34,948 nt of DNA from an uncultured Haemophilus sp. (GTDB lineage: Bacteria > Pseudomonadota > Gammaproteobacteria > Enterobacterales > Pasteurellaceae): NCBI RefSeq assembly GCF_937976265.1, contig NZ_CALJRX010000256.1, positions 1-34,948 of the forward strand. Reading direction: 5' to 3'. A program made the translations under genes and the position numbers. Positions 1 to 7,582 of this stretch are shown here, piece after piece; positions within the stretch are counted from its first letter, which is position 1, and each line of letters starts with the position of its first letter. The notes under the pieces were generated by a model. That model searched no databases and was not told the DNA's origin. It worked only from the letters and a program-made list of their open reading frames with translations.

Positions 1-1132
1 GGGTAAAATCTTCTCTCAATCCGATGCCACAAGCCACATCACCCACAACCCAAGAACCAATCATAGGATACATGCCATCAAAATTTGGTAGTTCAAATTT
101 TTGTTGATAGATATAACCTGCCTGATCGTAAAAGGCAGAATGTTCGCTGCCTTTGGCGGCAAATTCTAGACCATTACGTTTTTCATAGTAAGAAACATTG
201 GCGCCCTCACGACCTAACGTCGGTTTTTTCACCCATATTGATTGACGATCGGTAATATCATGTTTACTAAAGTAAGCAGGTAGTAATAATGGGTGATTTG
301 GGTGCTTTTGCCACAATTTCGCTAATAGCACTTTATTGCTTAATAGTAATTTCCACGCTGGTTCAATAAAAGTGGTGGATGAATTAAGCATGTGTGGTGC
401 ATATTCGGTAGTGGTCATCCATTCAAGTGGATAGAGCTTAAATAAGCAATCAATAGGTTGATTATTCAGATCGAGGAATTGCTGACTGTCTTTATCATAG
501 CCCACATCTTCAATAGCGAGCTGATGAATATGCCAACCTGCGTTGTAAGCTACATCCGCCAAGTAATCGATATTGCCCCAATCTTCACGGCCCGCTTCTT
601 GCATAGCACTAAAATGGAAATCGTTTAGCCCTGTTTGCTGTTGAATAAACTGAAAGCGATTGAGCAATTCTTCGTGAATCCAATTAAATTGGTCACGATG
701 CGCTAAGCCTTCAATTTGCTCTAACCATTGCCATTGCACCACCGCCGCTTCAAGCAGGGAAGTGGGCGTGTCGGCATTGTATTCAAACATTTTGAGGTTT
801 TCGCCGTCATAACCAAAATCAAAACGGCCATATAAGTGCGGTACGTTTTTAGCCCAGGATTGTTCAATCAGATTTTTCTGTAAATCGGTGAAGCGATAAT
901 GGGCATAATCACCCTCTTTAATTTCATCGGCAACAAAATCCATACACATTGCGTGTAATTCGTTGGTGGCATCTTCGATACGATCGATTTCTGCCAAGCT
1001 AAATTCATACGCCACATTATCCGACCAATAATGCGAGCCATCAGAGGAAGGCAGATTATAGTAATCAAAGCCCACATCTAATAATTGTTGCACCATATTA
1101 GGGCGAGTAGGAAAACCTGTGATTCGTTTCAT
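1..1132 (-). CDS. YgiC/glutathionylspermidine synthase-like ATP-grasp protein (C-terminus cut by window edge)
   Basis: The reading frame opens with ATG at 1132 and stays open to base 1, giving about 377 residues (MKRITGFPTRPN... to ...CGIGLREDFT). The family is the YgiC/YjfC group related to the synthetase domain of glutathionylspermidine synthase, which joins a carboxylate to an amine using ATP through an ATP-grasp fold. Visible support is the start that fits YgiC, the segment FGYDGENLKMFEYNADTP and the nucleotide-binding stretch IWVKKPTVGREGANVSY. E. coli YgiC is about 386 residues, so only a few residues should be missing. The start lies 2 bp after the stop of the YgiB-like lipoprotein gene, so the two are surely co-transcribed. 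True glutathionylspermidine synthesis is not assured; the natural substrate of YgiC-type proteins is not something the sequence shows. A USS core sits inside the gene at 834-842. Confidence 0.85.
   Translation of the reverse strand, partial: MKRITGFPTRPNMVQQLLDVGFDYYNLPSSDGSHYWSDNVAYEFSLAEIDRIEDATNELHAMCMDFVADEIKEGDYAHYRFTDLQKNLIEQSWAKNVPHLYGRFDFGYDGENLKMFEYNADTPTSLLEAAVVQWQWLEQIEGLAHRDQFNWIHEELLNRFQFIQQQTGLNDFHFSAMQEAGREDWGNIDYLADVAYNAGWHIHQLAIEDVGYDKDSQQFLDLNNQPIDCLFKLYPLEWMTTTEYAPHMLNSSTTFIEPAWKLLLSNKVLLAKLWQKHPNHPLLLPAYFSKHDITDRQSIWVKKPTLGREGANVSYYEKRNGLEFAAKGSEHSAFYDQAGYIYQQKFELPNFDGMYPMIGSWVVGDVACGIGLREDFT
834..842 (+). repeat. DNA uptake signal core inside ygiC-like gene
   Basis: AAGTGCGGT, the 9-bp core of the Haemophilus uptake signal sequence, lies within the ygiC-like coding region. 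Confidence 0.8.
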
Positions 1133-1134
1133 AT

Positions 1135-1764
1135 TTAACCGCCTGAACTACGGCTGCTACTTGAGTTTGAGCTTTTAAAGCCACCGCGTGAAACGGGTTT
1201 GCTGTAAGTGCTACCTGCATTGCCTTTAACTAATACAGGCTTACCGACAGAACGATTAGTTTGCGGTTGGATAACTTGACCCGTTGGCGTTGAAACGGCA
1301 CGGTTACTTGGATTGTAGCTTGGACCTAAAAATGTTCCCATCGTGCGCGCGATCATATAACCCATTGCGGCACCTGCAATCGCACTGCCCATACTACCGT
1401 GTCCTTCTCCTGTTGCAGAGCTCGTGTGGCTTGTTCCTTCTGAACCGTTTGAATTGCCAGAGTGAGTTGCACCATCAGGATTTAAGGTTTGTTTGACGGT
1501 TTGATTGTCTTCTGACCATTCACTATTATTGCTTGGACGTGTATTTAAATTGCCCGAGAGAGAAGATCCAGATCCAGCATGTGCAGTTGTGCCGCTATTA
1601 TTTTCACTAGATTGGTCAGCTTCGCATAATTCAATTTTTTGCCAATCGGCTAAACAATCCTCAAGGCTGTTATAAACATCACGTTGAACTTGCTCTTCTG
1701 AGCAGCCGCCCAATAAAGCCACAATAGAAAGACTGACGAGAACTTGATTTTTCTTTTTCATCAT
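1135..1764 (-). CDS. YgiB-like (DUF1190/UPF0441) lipoprotein
   Basis: A 209-aa predicted lipoprotein. The N-terminus is a short basic, hydrophobic signal ending in the lipobox LLGGC, with the lipidated cysteine at residue 21. A Cys-containing segment (YNSLEDCLADWQ, then LCEAD) is followed by a long Ser/Gly/Asn-rich low-complexity region, a glycine-rich MGSAIAGAAMGYMIARTMG stretch near residues 125-143, and a tail ending SRGGFKSSNSSSSRSSGG. The GYMIARTMG segment and the RGGF...S-rich end resemble E. coli YgiB. The gene sits 2 bp before the ygiC-like gene, the same ygiB-ygiC pairing as in E. coli. The start could be the first or second of two adjacent ATG codons. Function in this family is not established; an outer-membrane or periplasmic role is an inference from the lipobox. 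Confidence 0.8.
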   Translation of the reverse strand: MMKKKNQVLVSLSIVALLGGCSEEQVQRDVYNSLEDCLADWQKIELCEADQSSENNSGTTAHAGSGSSLSGNLNTRPSNNSEWSEDNQTVKQTLNPDGATHSGNSNGSEGTSHTSSATGEGHGSMGSAIAGAAMGYMIARTMGTFLGPSYNPSNRAVSTPTGQVIQPQTNRSVGKPVLVKGNAGSTYSKPVSRGGFKSSNSSSSRSSGG

Positions 1765-1768
1765 AGGG

Positions 1769-2476
1769 TTAAAGTGTTAATAATTCAGTTAAATGATTGA
1801 TTTCTAATGTAGGCAAAACACTTGCTTCAGTAAATGAATTGAGATCTTTGCCCGATAAATTAATCCATACAGCTTGGCAGCCGGCTTGAATGGCGCCTTG
1901 AACATCCGTGGTTAAGTTATCACCAATATGTAAAATTTCACTCGGTTTTACGCCAAAATAATGGGCGGTTTGGTGGAACAAATCTTGATGAGGTTTCGCT
2001 CTGCCTTGCTTTCCACCTCTTAAACTCAGCTGAAAGTGTTCAAACCCAATACGTGTAGCAATCACATTACCATTGGTAATCACGCTTAGCAGGTAGCGAT
2101 CTTTAAGTTGGTTTAATACTTCAATGCTTTCAGCTGGCACATCAATTTTATGTCGCCATTCAATAAATTCTTCCATAGCGATGGCCAAAGTGCGGTCAAT
2201 TTCAACCGCACTTTTACTATGATGCACCAGTAAGTGTCGTAACGTTTCGACACGCCAGGCGATCACATCTTCAGCAATCAAGGGATTTTTCTCCGCCAGT
2301 TGCCATTTCCATTTTCGCCAATATTCTGAGGTAAGCTCACTCAGTTGCGCGTGTTCTTGCACACATTGAAGAAAGCGTTCTTCGGCCAAACGAATGACAT
2401 CACTGTTATCGTAAAGGGTGTCATCAAGATCAAAACTCATGACCTTGAAAGGCTGAAGACCGCGGTAAAATCGCAT
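1769..2476 (-). CDS. yigB: HAD-superfamily phosphatase, YigB type
   Basis: A 235-aa cytoplasmic HAD hydrolase. Motif I is FDLDDTLYDN, with the nucleophile D16 and acid/base D18. Motif II is TNG at 134-136, the motif III lysine is K161 in GRAKPHQDLF, and motif IV is IGDNLTTDV with D186 and D191. The N-terminus MRFYRGLQPFKVMSFDLDDT matches E. coli YigB closely. YigB dephosphorylates 5-amino-6-(5-phospho-D-ribitylamino)uracil in riboflavin synthesis and FMN in vitro; that activity is carried over by homology. The gene starts 8 bp after the stop of the DUF2251-like gene and ends 4 bp before the YgiB-like gene, so it is mid-operon. An inverted pair of uptake signals is embedded in the coding sequence at 2187-2214, encoding KSAVEIDRTLA at residues 88-98. 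Confidence 0.85.
   Translation of the reverse strand: MRFYRGLQPFKVMSFDLDDTLYDNSDVIRLAEERFLQCVQEHAQLSELTSEYWRKWKWQLAEKNPLIAEDVIAWRVETLRHLLVHHSKSAVEIDRTLAIAMEEFIEWRHKIDVPAESIEVLNQLKDRYLLSVITNGNVIATRIGFEHFQLSLRGGKQGRAKPHQDLFHQTAHYFGVKPSEILHIGDNLTTDVQGAIQAGCQAVWINLSGKDLNSFTEASVLPTLEINHLTELLTL
2187..2214. repeat. inverted pair of uptake signal sequences inside yigB
   Basis: AAAGTGCGGT at 2187-2196 and its exact complement ACCGCACTTT at 2205-2214 are separated by 8 bases, inside a coding region. A 10-bp perfect stem is possible. Confidence 0.85.
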
Positions 2477-2484
2477 AGTTAATC

Positions 2485-2904
2485 CTATTTAATGGTATTG
2501 ACACCAAGCCATGCGGTCGCACGTTCATTGGTGATTTCTTCGTGTGTCCACATGCTCATTAAGTCAGGCTGAGGATGTTTGTTAGTGTTATAGCCGATCA
2601 AATGGGCAAAATCAAATACGGCATGCGGATAGCCGTTAATAAGTAATAAGGCTAAATAACCACTTTCATCCCAGCAGATTTCTAATTTACGTGCTTCATG
2701 GTGATTGCGAGTATTATCGACGTTATAAACATGTAAGCAATCGACAACAGGCTGCGCATTTTGACGCATATCTAACGCATAAAAATAGCCCGTTTCACCG
2801 TCATCTTCAAACATTACCGCCAGGTGATCATGTACAGTTGAGTGTGTGCCGACTTGTTTTGGTTGACCGAGAAAGAGTTGATCTTCGAGGGTTAAATGTA
2901 ACAT
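2485..2904 (-). CDS. DUF2251-like conserved protein
   Basis: Soluble protein of 139 aa starting MLHLTLEDQLF. I chose the internal ATG at 2904 because AAAGGAAAG lies 5-8 bases upstream of it. The longer reading to 2952 would run through the eno terminator and adds a non-conserved leader. Residues such as HLAVMFEDDGETGYFYALD and LLINGYPHAVFDFAHLIGYN recall the DUF2251 family found next to eno in Haemophilus; this assignment is from memory of the family and is moderate. No signal peptide or membrane segment is visible. It is the first gene after the eno terminator in a minus-strand run with yigB and the ygiB/ygiC-like genes. Function unknown. Confidence 0.75.
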   Translation of the reverse strand: MLHLTLEDQLFLGQPKQVGTHSTVHDHLAVMFEDDGETGYFYALDMRQNAQPVVDCLHVYNVDNTRNHHEARKLEICWDESGYLALLLINGYPHAVFDFAHLIGYNTNKHPQPDLMSMWTHEEITNERATAWLGVNTIK

Positions 2905-2934
2905 TTTCTTTCCTTTAAATATTAGATAGAAAAA

Positions 2935-2961
2935 CACCGCACTTTTATGCAAAGTGCGGTG
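2935..2961 (-). terminator. eno terminator made of an inverted uptake-signal pair
   Basis: CACCGCACTTT at 2935-2945 pairs perfectly with AAAGTGCGGTG at 2951-2961 around a 5-base loop. Read on the minus strand, downstream of eno, the stem is followed by a T-run (complement of 2930-2934). It is a typical Haemophilus use of paired USS as an intrinsic terminator. Confidence 0.85.
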
Positions 2962-2987
2962 CTATTTTACATTAAATTAAGCAAAAA

Positions 2988-4298
2988 TTATGCTTGACCT
3001 TTAACCGCTTTTAAACCTAAGAACGGAGCTGGTGTACCAGCACGTTCTAATGCTTCTTCGATACGGATTAATTGGTTGTATTTCGCAATACGGTCAGAAC
3101 GGCTCATAGAACCCGTTTTGATTTGACCTGCTGCTGTACCAACCGCTAAATCAGCGATAGTCGCATCTTCGGTTTCACCTGAACGGTGAGAGATAACCGC
3201 GGTGTAACCTGCATCTTTAGCCATTTTGATTGCGGCTAAAGTTTCAGTTAAAGAACCGATTTGGTTGAATTTGATTAAGATAGAGTTTGCGATACCTTTT
3301 TCGATACCTTCTTTTAAGATTTTGGTGTTAGTGACGAATAAGTCGTCGCCCACTAATTGAATGCGGTCGCCTAACACTTTAGTTTGGTATGCAAAACCTT
3401 CCCAGTCAGATTCATCTTGACCATCTTCGATAGACACGATTGGGTATTGTTTAGTTAATTCTTCAAGATAGTGTGTGAACTCTTGAGAAGTGAATGAACG
3501 GCCTTCGCCTTTCATTTCGTATTTGCCGGTTTCTTTGTTGTAGAACTCAGAAGATGCACAGTCCATTGCTAAAGTGACGTCTTTACCTAATACATAACCT
3601 GCTTTTTCAACTGCTTCTTTGATACATGCTAAAGCGTCAGCGTTAGATGCTAGGTTAGGCGCAAAACCACCTTCATCACCTACAGCAGTGCTCATGCCTT
3701 TAGATTTTAATACTTTCGCAAGGTTGTGGAATACTTCAGCACCGATACGAAGTGCTTCACGTAACGTTTTCGCACCAACTGGTTGAATCATGAATTCTTG
3801 GATATCCACGTTGTTATCTGCGTGTTCACCACCGTTGATGATGTTCATCATTGGTAATGGCATAGAGTAAACGCCTGGTGTGCCGTTAAGTTCAGCGATG
3901 TAAGCGTAAAGTGGTAAACCTTTAGACGCTGCCGCTGCTTTTGCGTTTGCTAAAGATACCGCTAAGATTGCGTTTGCACCGAAGTTAGATTTGTTTTCAG
4001 TACCGTCTAAATCGATCATGATTTGGTCGATTTCAGCTTGGTTAGACGCTTCTTTACCCACTAATGCATCTGCGATAGGACCGTTTACTGCAGCAACCGC
4101 TTTTAATACACCTTTACCTAAGAAACGAGATTTGTCGCCGTCACGTAATTCTAATGCTTCACGAGAACCGGTAGATGCACCTGATGGAGCAGCTGCTAAA
4201 CCAACGAAACCACCTTCAAGATGAACTTCAGCTTCTACAGTTGGGTTACCACGAGAGTCGATGATTTCACGACCAATGACTTTAACGATTTTTGCCAT
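2988..4298 (-). CDS. eno: enolase
   Basis: Enolase, 436 aa, full length, converts 2-phosphoglycerate to phosphoenolpyruvate in glycolysis and is also a degradosome component in relatives. The N-terminal signature EIIDSRGNPTVE is present. Catalytic E209 is in GDEGGFAPN and K343 in LIKFNQIGS. Mg-binding acids D246 (AMDCASSEF), E291 (SIEDGQDESDW) and D318 (VGDDLFVTN) are in place, as is SHRSGETED at 370-378. A clear Shine-Dalgarno AGAGGAAAAC lies just upstream. A promoter with a 17-bp spacer is visible at 4357-4385 and a USS-pair terminator at 2935-2961, so eno may be largely monocistronic. Codon use is strongly biased, as expected for a highly expressed gene. Confidence 0.99.
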   Translation of the reverse strand: MAKIVKVIGREIIDSRGNPTVEAEVHLEGGFVGLAAAPSGASTGSREALELRDGDKSRFLGKGVLKAVAAVNGPIADALVGKEASNQAEIDQIMIDLDGTENKSNFGANAILAVSLANAKAAAASKGLPLYAYIAELNGTPGVYSMPLPMMNIINGGEHADNNVDIQEFMIQPVGAKTLREALRIGAEVFHNLAKVLKSKGMSTAVGDEGGFAPNLASNADALACIKEAVEKAGYVLGKDVTLAMDCASSEFYNKETGKYEMKGEGRSFTSQEFTHYLEELTKQYPIVSIEDGQDESDWEGFAYQTKVLGDRIQLVGDDLFVTNTKILKEGIEKGIANSILIKFNQIGSLTETLAAIKMAKDAGYTAVISHRSGETEDATIADLAVGTAAGQIKTGSMSRSDRIAKYNQLIRIEEALERAGTPAPFLGLKAVKGQA

Positions 4299-4356
4299 TT
4301 TGTTTTCCTCTGTTTAAAGTTAATTAAAATTAGTTAGGCGAACCTAAAACGGGGAT

Positions 4357-4385
4357 ATAATAAAGCAAATTTAGAAATTTGTCTT
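4357..4385 (-). promoter_or_regulatory. predicted sigma70 promoter of eno
   Basis: On the minus strand AAGACA (4380-4385) and TATTAT (4357-4362) are separated by 17 bp. Transcription would start near 4350, leaving a roughly 50-nt leader that contains the small stem TTAGG-cgaa-CCTAA. Confidence 0.55.
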
Positions 4386-4394
4386 GGAAAAATG

Positions 4395-4436
4395 ACCGCA
4401 CTTTGATCTGTATCTTGTTTTTCAATAAAGTGCGGT
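4395..4436. repeat. inverted uptake-signal pair between divergent genes
   Basis: ACCGCACTTT at 4395-4404 and AAAGTGCGGT at 4427-4436 face each other across a 22-bp loop. They lie between the divergently read eno and DUF4153-type genes, where a terminator role would not be needed. Confidence 0.8.
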
Positions 4437-4584
4437 GAGATTTTGTCTTTTTTTGCGAACTATTTCTTTTATTTCAGTGGAATTGCCTTCAAAAGTTGGT
4501 TACAGTTGCGCGAAATTTTGTATTATTTTACGGCGAATTATTTATTCTTAATTGAGACTTTGTTGCATCGGAAAAGGAATCATT

Positions 4585-6351
4585 ATGTCTCTTTCGACTT
4601 TTTTTCAGCAAACTAAAACACAAATAAAATCAGCGATATCTACCCATCCAATTGAAATCTTCATGATCGCAGCGTTTGCTCTTGGAATTTGGTTTGTGGA
4701 TATGAATTCAGAAAATGATCATTTGGCTTATTGGGTATTTAAGCCAATGCTCTTTATCTTTATTTATCTCTCTCGACCATATTCTTGGTATCGTTTTTCA
4801 TGGATTGTGCCATTGGTGGCGCTGGCCATAATAGGCATGACTAATGATAGTGCAGAGTTTTATCTATCGAGCCCAAAATTTTGGGGCGCAAGTTTTATTG
4901 CGTTACTGGTGTTATTAGGCTTCCCATTTGAAAAAAATAATCAAGTATTTACCTACCGTAATTTTACCAATCTATTCCATCTTGGCTTAGCGACGGCGGT
5001 ATGGTTGTTGGTGTTTGGATTAGTAGCGGCTATTCTATTTACGATTACAACACTCTTTAATGTCGAGTTTTCTGATAGTTTCTACCAGCATTTTTATACT
5101 TCTTTAGGCATTTTTACTTTGCCACTCTTTTTCTTAGTGTTCCAACAGCGTCAAGCAAAATCGGAAATGACGTTAAGTCGTATTTTTGACATTTTGGTTA
5201 ATTTTGTATTAGCACCGGCATTGATGATTTTCACTGTGTTGCTTTATGCTTATGTTGTTCAAATTATTTTTGAAGGCGTATTACCAAAAGGCATGCTGGC
5301 TAATATTACCTTGCCTTACCTGCTTGCAGGTTTAGGCGTATATGCATTACGTTCTATTTGTGCTAAAGCCCGCTGGGAAACTTTCTTTAAGTTCTATCCA
5401 TATCTTGCTATTGTGCCAATCGTGTTGTTATGGTTGGCGATTGATCGCCGTATTAGTGCCTATGCTTGGACTGAACCACGAATTTATTTAGTGGCCTTGG
5501 CTACGGCGATTACGATTGCTTATGCGATCCTGATTGTGCCAAAAGCACGTCAATACCGGCTGATTTCTGGGGTTGTAATGGTGGCTATTTTTGCCATGAC
5601 TTGGGTAGTGAACCCACAAGAAATCGCTTACCAAAGCCAAACGGAACGTTTTGAGCATTTACTCACAAAGCTTAATTTATCTGATGGACAAGGAAAAATT
5701 CGTGATGATGTAGATTTTGTAGAGCGCTTAGAGAATATGCCGAAGAGTGAGATTAAAGATTGGGAAGAATTAGATGATGTAACATTTTATATGGTTCGTC
5801 ATATAGCGCTAGACTCTTATGTAGAAGATCCTTATAAAGAAAGACACGAGATATTTAAGCAGAGATATGGTAAAAAATCCGAAGAACTTGTTACATTAAA
5901 TATTTATGGTGATCATATCAGCATCAATGACCAAGTAATTAGCGACCGAAAAACAACAATAGAATTTCTATGGGAGTCAATTGATGTCACGCCGTATAAA
6001 AAATGGATTCGTGTACCGAGACCTGGATTTTATCGTACAGAGGTTCAGACTTATATGAAATCTGATGAAAAAGCGGATAAGCACGAAGAGAAGCCAGAGG
6101 TTTGCTTTGTTGAAGATCATGACAGATATTGTACGAATATGGATGAACATATTCACAAAGTATTCAAAGAACATCAGCTAGACCCGATGAAAAAAATCTC
6201 TAAAGCTGAGCTTAAATCGCTTAACCAAGATTTATTAAAAATTGATAGACCAAGCTTTACGATTTATTTGAGTGAGCTTGATATGGAATTTAGACCAGAA
6301 AGCGGTTATTACTATAGTCGAATATATACGAAAGCTATTTTTGATAAGTAA
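4585..6351 (+). CDS. DUF4153-type multi-pass inner membrane protein
   Basis: Predicted integral membrane protein of 588 aa. I chose ATG 4585 (MSLSTFFQQTK) because AAAAGGAA lies 5 bases upstream; a longer TTG reading from 4552 has no such support. The first 340 or so residues hold about ten hydrophobic helices (for example IEIFMIAAFALGIWFV, LVFGLVAAILFTITTLF, IFTVLLYAYVVQIIF). The C-terminal 230 residues are hydrophilic and include CX9C (CFVEDHDRYC). The overall shape and the YRNFTNLFHLGLA region suggest the DUF4153 family, a family without an established function. It stands alone, facing away from eno, with its own terminator at 6362-6391. It begins the accessory-looking block between eno and pyrG. 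Confidence 0.75.
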   Translation: MSLSTFFQQTKTQIKSAISTHPIEIFMIAAFALGIWFVDMNSENDHLAYWVFKPMLFIFIYLSRPYSWYRFSWIVPLVALAIIGMTNDSAEFYLSSPKFWGASFIALLVLLGFPFEKNNQVFTYRNFTNLFHLGLATAVWLLVFGLVAAILFTITTLFNVEFSDSFYQHFYTSLGIFTLPLFFLVFQQRQAKSEMTLSRIFDILVNFVLAPALMIFTVLLYAYVVQIIFEGVLPKGMLANITLPYLLAGLGVYALRSICAKARWETFFKFYPYLAIVPIVLLWLAIDRRISAYAWTEPRIYLVALATAITIAYAILIVPKARQYRLISGVVMVAIFAMTWVVNPQEIAYQSQTERFEHLLTKLNLSDGQGKIRDDVDFVERLENMPKSEIKDWEELDDVTFYMVRHIALDSYVEDPYKERHEIFKQRYGKKSEELVTLNIYGDHISINDQVISDRKTTIEFLWESIDVTPYKKWIRVPRPGFYRTEVQTYMKSDEKADKHEEKPEVCFVEDHDRYCTNMDEHIHKVFKEHQLDPMKKISKAELKSLNQDLLKIDRPSFTIYLSELDMEFRPESGYYYSRIYTKAIFDK

Positions 6352-6361
6352 TCGTAAATAT

Positions 6362-6391
6362 AAAACGCTGTGATGTTTCACAGCGTTTTTT
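6362..6391 (+). terminator. intrinsic terminator after DUF4153-type gene
   Basis: AAAACGCTGTGA (6362-6373) pairs with TCACAGCGTTTT (6378-6389) around a 4-base loop and runs into T residues. The A-rich left arm makes it able to work on both strands, so it may also stop the glycosyltransferase transcript. Confidence 0.85.
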
Positions 6392-6424
6392 GTAAAAATT
6401 AGCTAAAAATGACCGCTTTAAATA

Positions 6425-7360
6425 TTAAGATATGTGTTTATAGAATACCTTTTTTAAAGCTTGCGTATGTCTGTCTAAAATACTAAACATTATCTCTCGA
6501 TCTTCTCCGAATCTCGAATCTCCATTATTGGAACGAACTTTGTCATAAGCCGAAAAGGCGATTTCAAACTCTTCAGTGCGTAATTTAATGGTTTTGCCGT
6601 GCAGTATAAGACTTAATAGGCTGACTTCTTTAGGTGTTAATTCTGGAAATAAATGACTTATCCATAGCTCCATAGAGTATTGAACAGACTCGCTAATTTT
6701 GTCATGTATTTTACTCGCTTGGCCTTGATGTATCCGATAAAACAATAATGGCTCTGGTAAATTCGCAAATGTCTTTTTGTGTAATGCGCATTGTACCCAC
6801 ATATGAAAATCGGGTGCAGTGGCTGTTTGTGCATAATTGATCCCGAGCGCCTTGATACTAGAATGTCGCCACATCGTAGAGGGATTAATGATATTGTCGC
6901 GAGCTAAAGAAAAATATGCTTTTATATCTTTATCTAAAAGAGGAAGTGTACTTACTTTAGACATTTTATCTGTTTGCCCATCATTAAAGAGCAGTGCATT
7001 ACTTCCTAAAATATCAATTTTGGGATGCTCGTCTAAATATTGAACTTGTTTTTCAAAACGATGTGTTACACAAATATCATCGGCATCCATACGCGCAACA
7101 TATTCAATATTCATATAGTTAAGCATATCCATGGCAAATTGCATTACAGCAGGTTCACCTTGGTTTTGTGGTAAATGGTAAACACGTAAGCGAGCATCTT
7201 TTGCTGCATAAGTTTCGAGAATCTTGCCTGTGTTATCGGTAGATGCATCATTAACCGCAAGAATACAAAAATCACTAAAGGTTTGATTCAATAATGAATC
7301 TAAACATTCAGTGATAAAATTTTCTGCATTGTATGCGGGTAAAATAACAGCAAGTTTCAT
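6425..7360 (-). CDS. family 2 glycosyltransferase
   Basis: A 311-aa GT-A fold glycosyltransferase, cytoplasmic or membrane-associated, that would transfer a sugar from a nucleotide-sugar donor. Visible motifs are the N-terminal VILPAYNAENFI, the donor-binding VNDASTDNT at 36-44, and the metal-binding RMDADDI with D92/D94/D95. The acceptor side includes PDFHMWVQCALHKK, and the C-terminal third has no obvious membrane helix. In Pasteurellaceae such lone GT2 genes often extend lipooligosaccharide. That role is an inference here, since no other sugar gene is near. I see no simple-sequence repeat in or before the gene that would make it phase variable. CGGAAATG lies just upstream of the ATG. Donor and acceptor cannot be read from the sequence. 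Confidence 0.85.
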   Translation of the reverse strand: MKLAVILPAYNAENFITECLDSLLNQTFSDFCILAVNDASTDNTGKILETYAAKDARLRVYHLPQNQGEPAVMQFAMDMLNYMNIEYVARMDADDICVTHRFEKQVQYLDEHPKIDILGSNALLFNDGQTDKMSKVSTLPLLDKDIKAYFSLARDNIINPSTMWRHSSIKALGINYAQTATAPDFHMWVQCALHKKTFANLPEPLLFYRIHQGQASKIHDKISESVQYSMELWISHLFPELTPKEVSLLSLILHGKTIKLRTEEFEIAFSAYDKVRSNNGDSRFGEDREIMFSILDRHTQALKKVFYKHIS

Positions 7361-7536
7361 TTTTTCATTTCCGTGTAGATAAAAGCGTATTCTATTTAAA
7401 TTACGACCTCAGCGATAGTCAGAAGTTTAACTTTGTTAGTTATCTAGAATATATAGATCGGGGCTTTAATTACTTTTCACTCACATTACAAATTCCACTA
7501 TTTAATCACTGAGATATTTTGCAAAAATGCAACAAA

Positions 7537-7568
7537 AACTGACCGCTCTTTATTGCCGCTAGGCAGTT
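7537..7568 (-). terminator. possible terminator after the 517-aa gene
   Basis: On the minus strand AACTGCC (from 7568) can pair with GGTCAGTT (to 7537) with one bulge and a 17-base loop, followed by a run of five T. The loop is long, so the call is weak. Confidence 0.35.
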
Positions 7569-7582
7569 TTCTTATCTAAAAT

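Noticed and set aside
4552..4584. Upstream TTG start for the DUF4153-type gene
   Set aside because: Eleven extra residues without a ribosome site; the ATG at 4585 has AAAAGGAA at good spacing.
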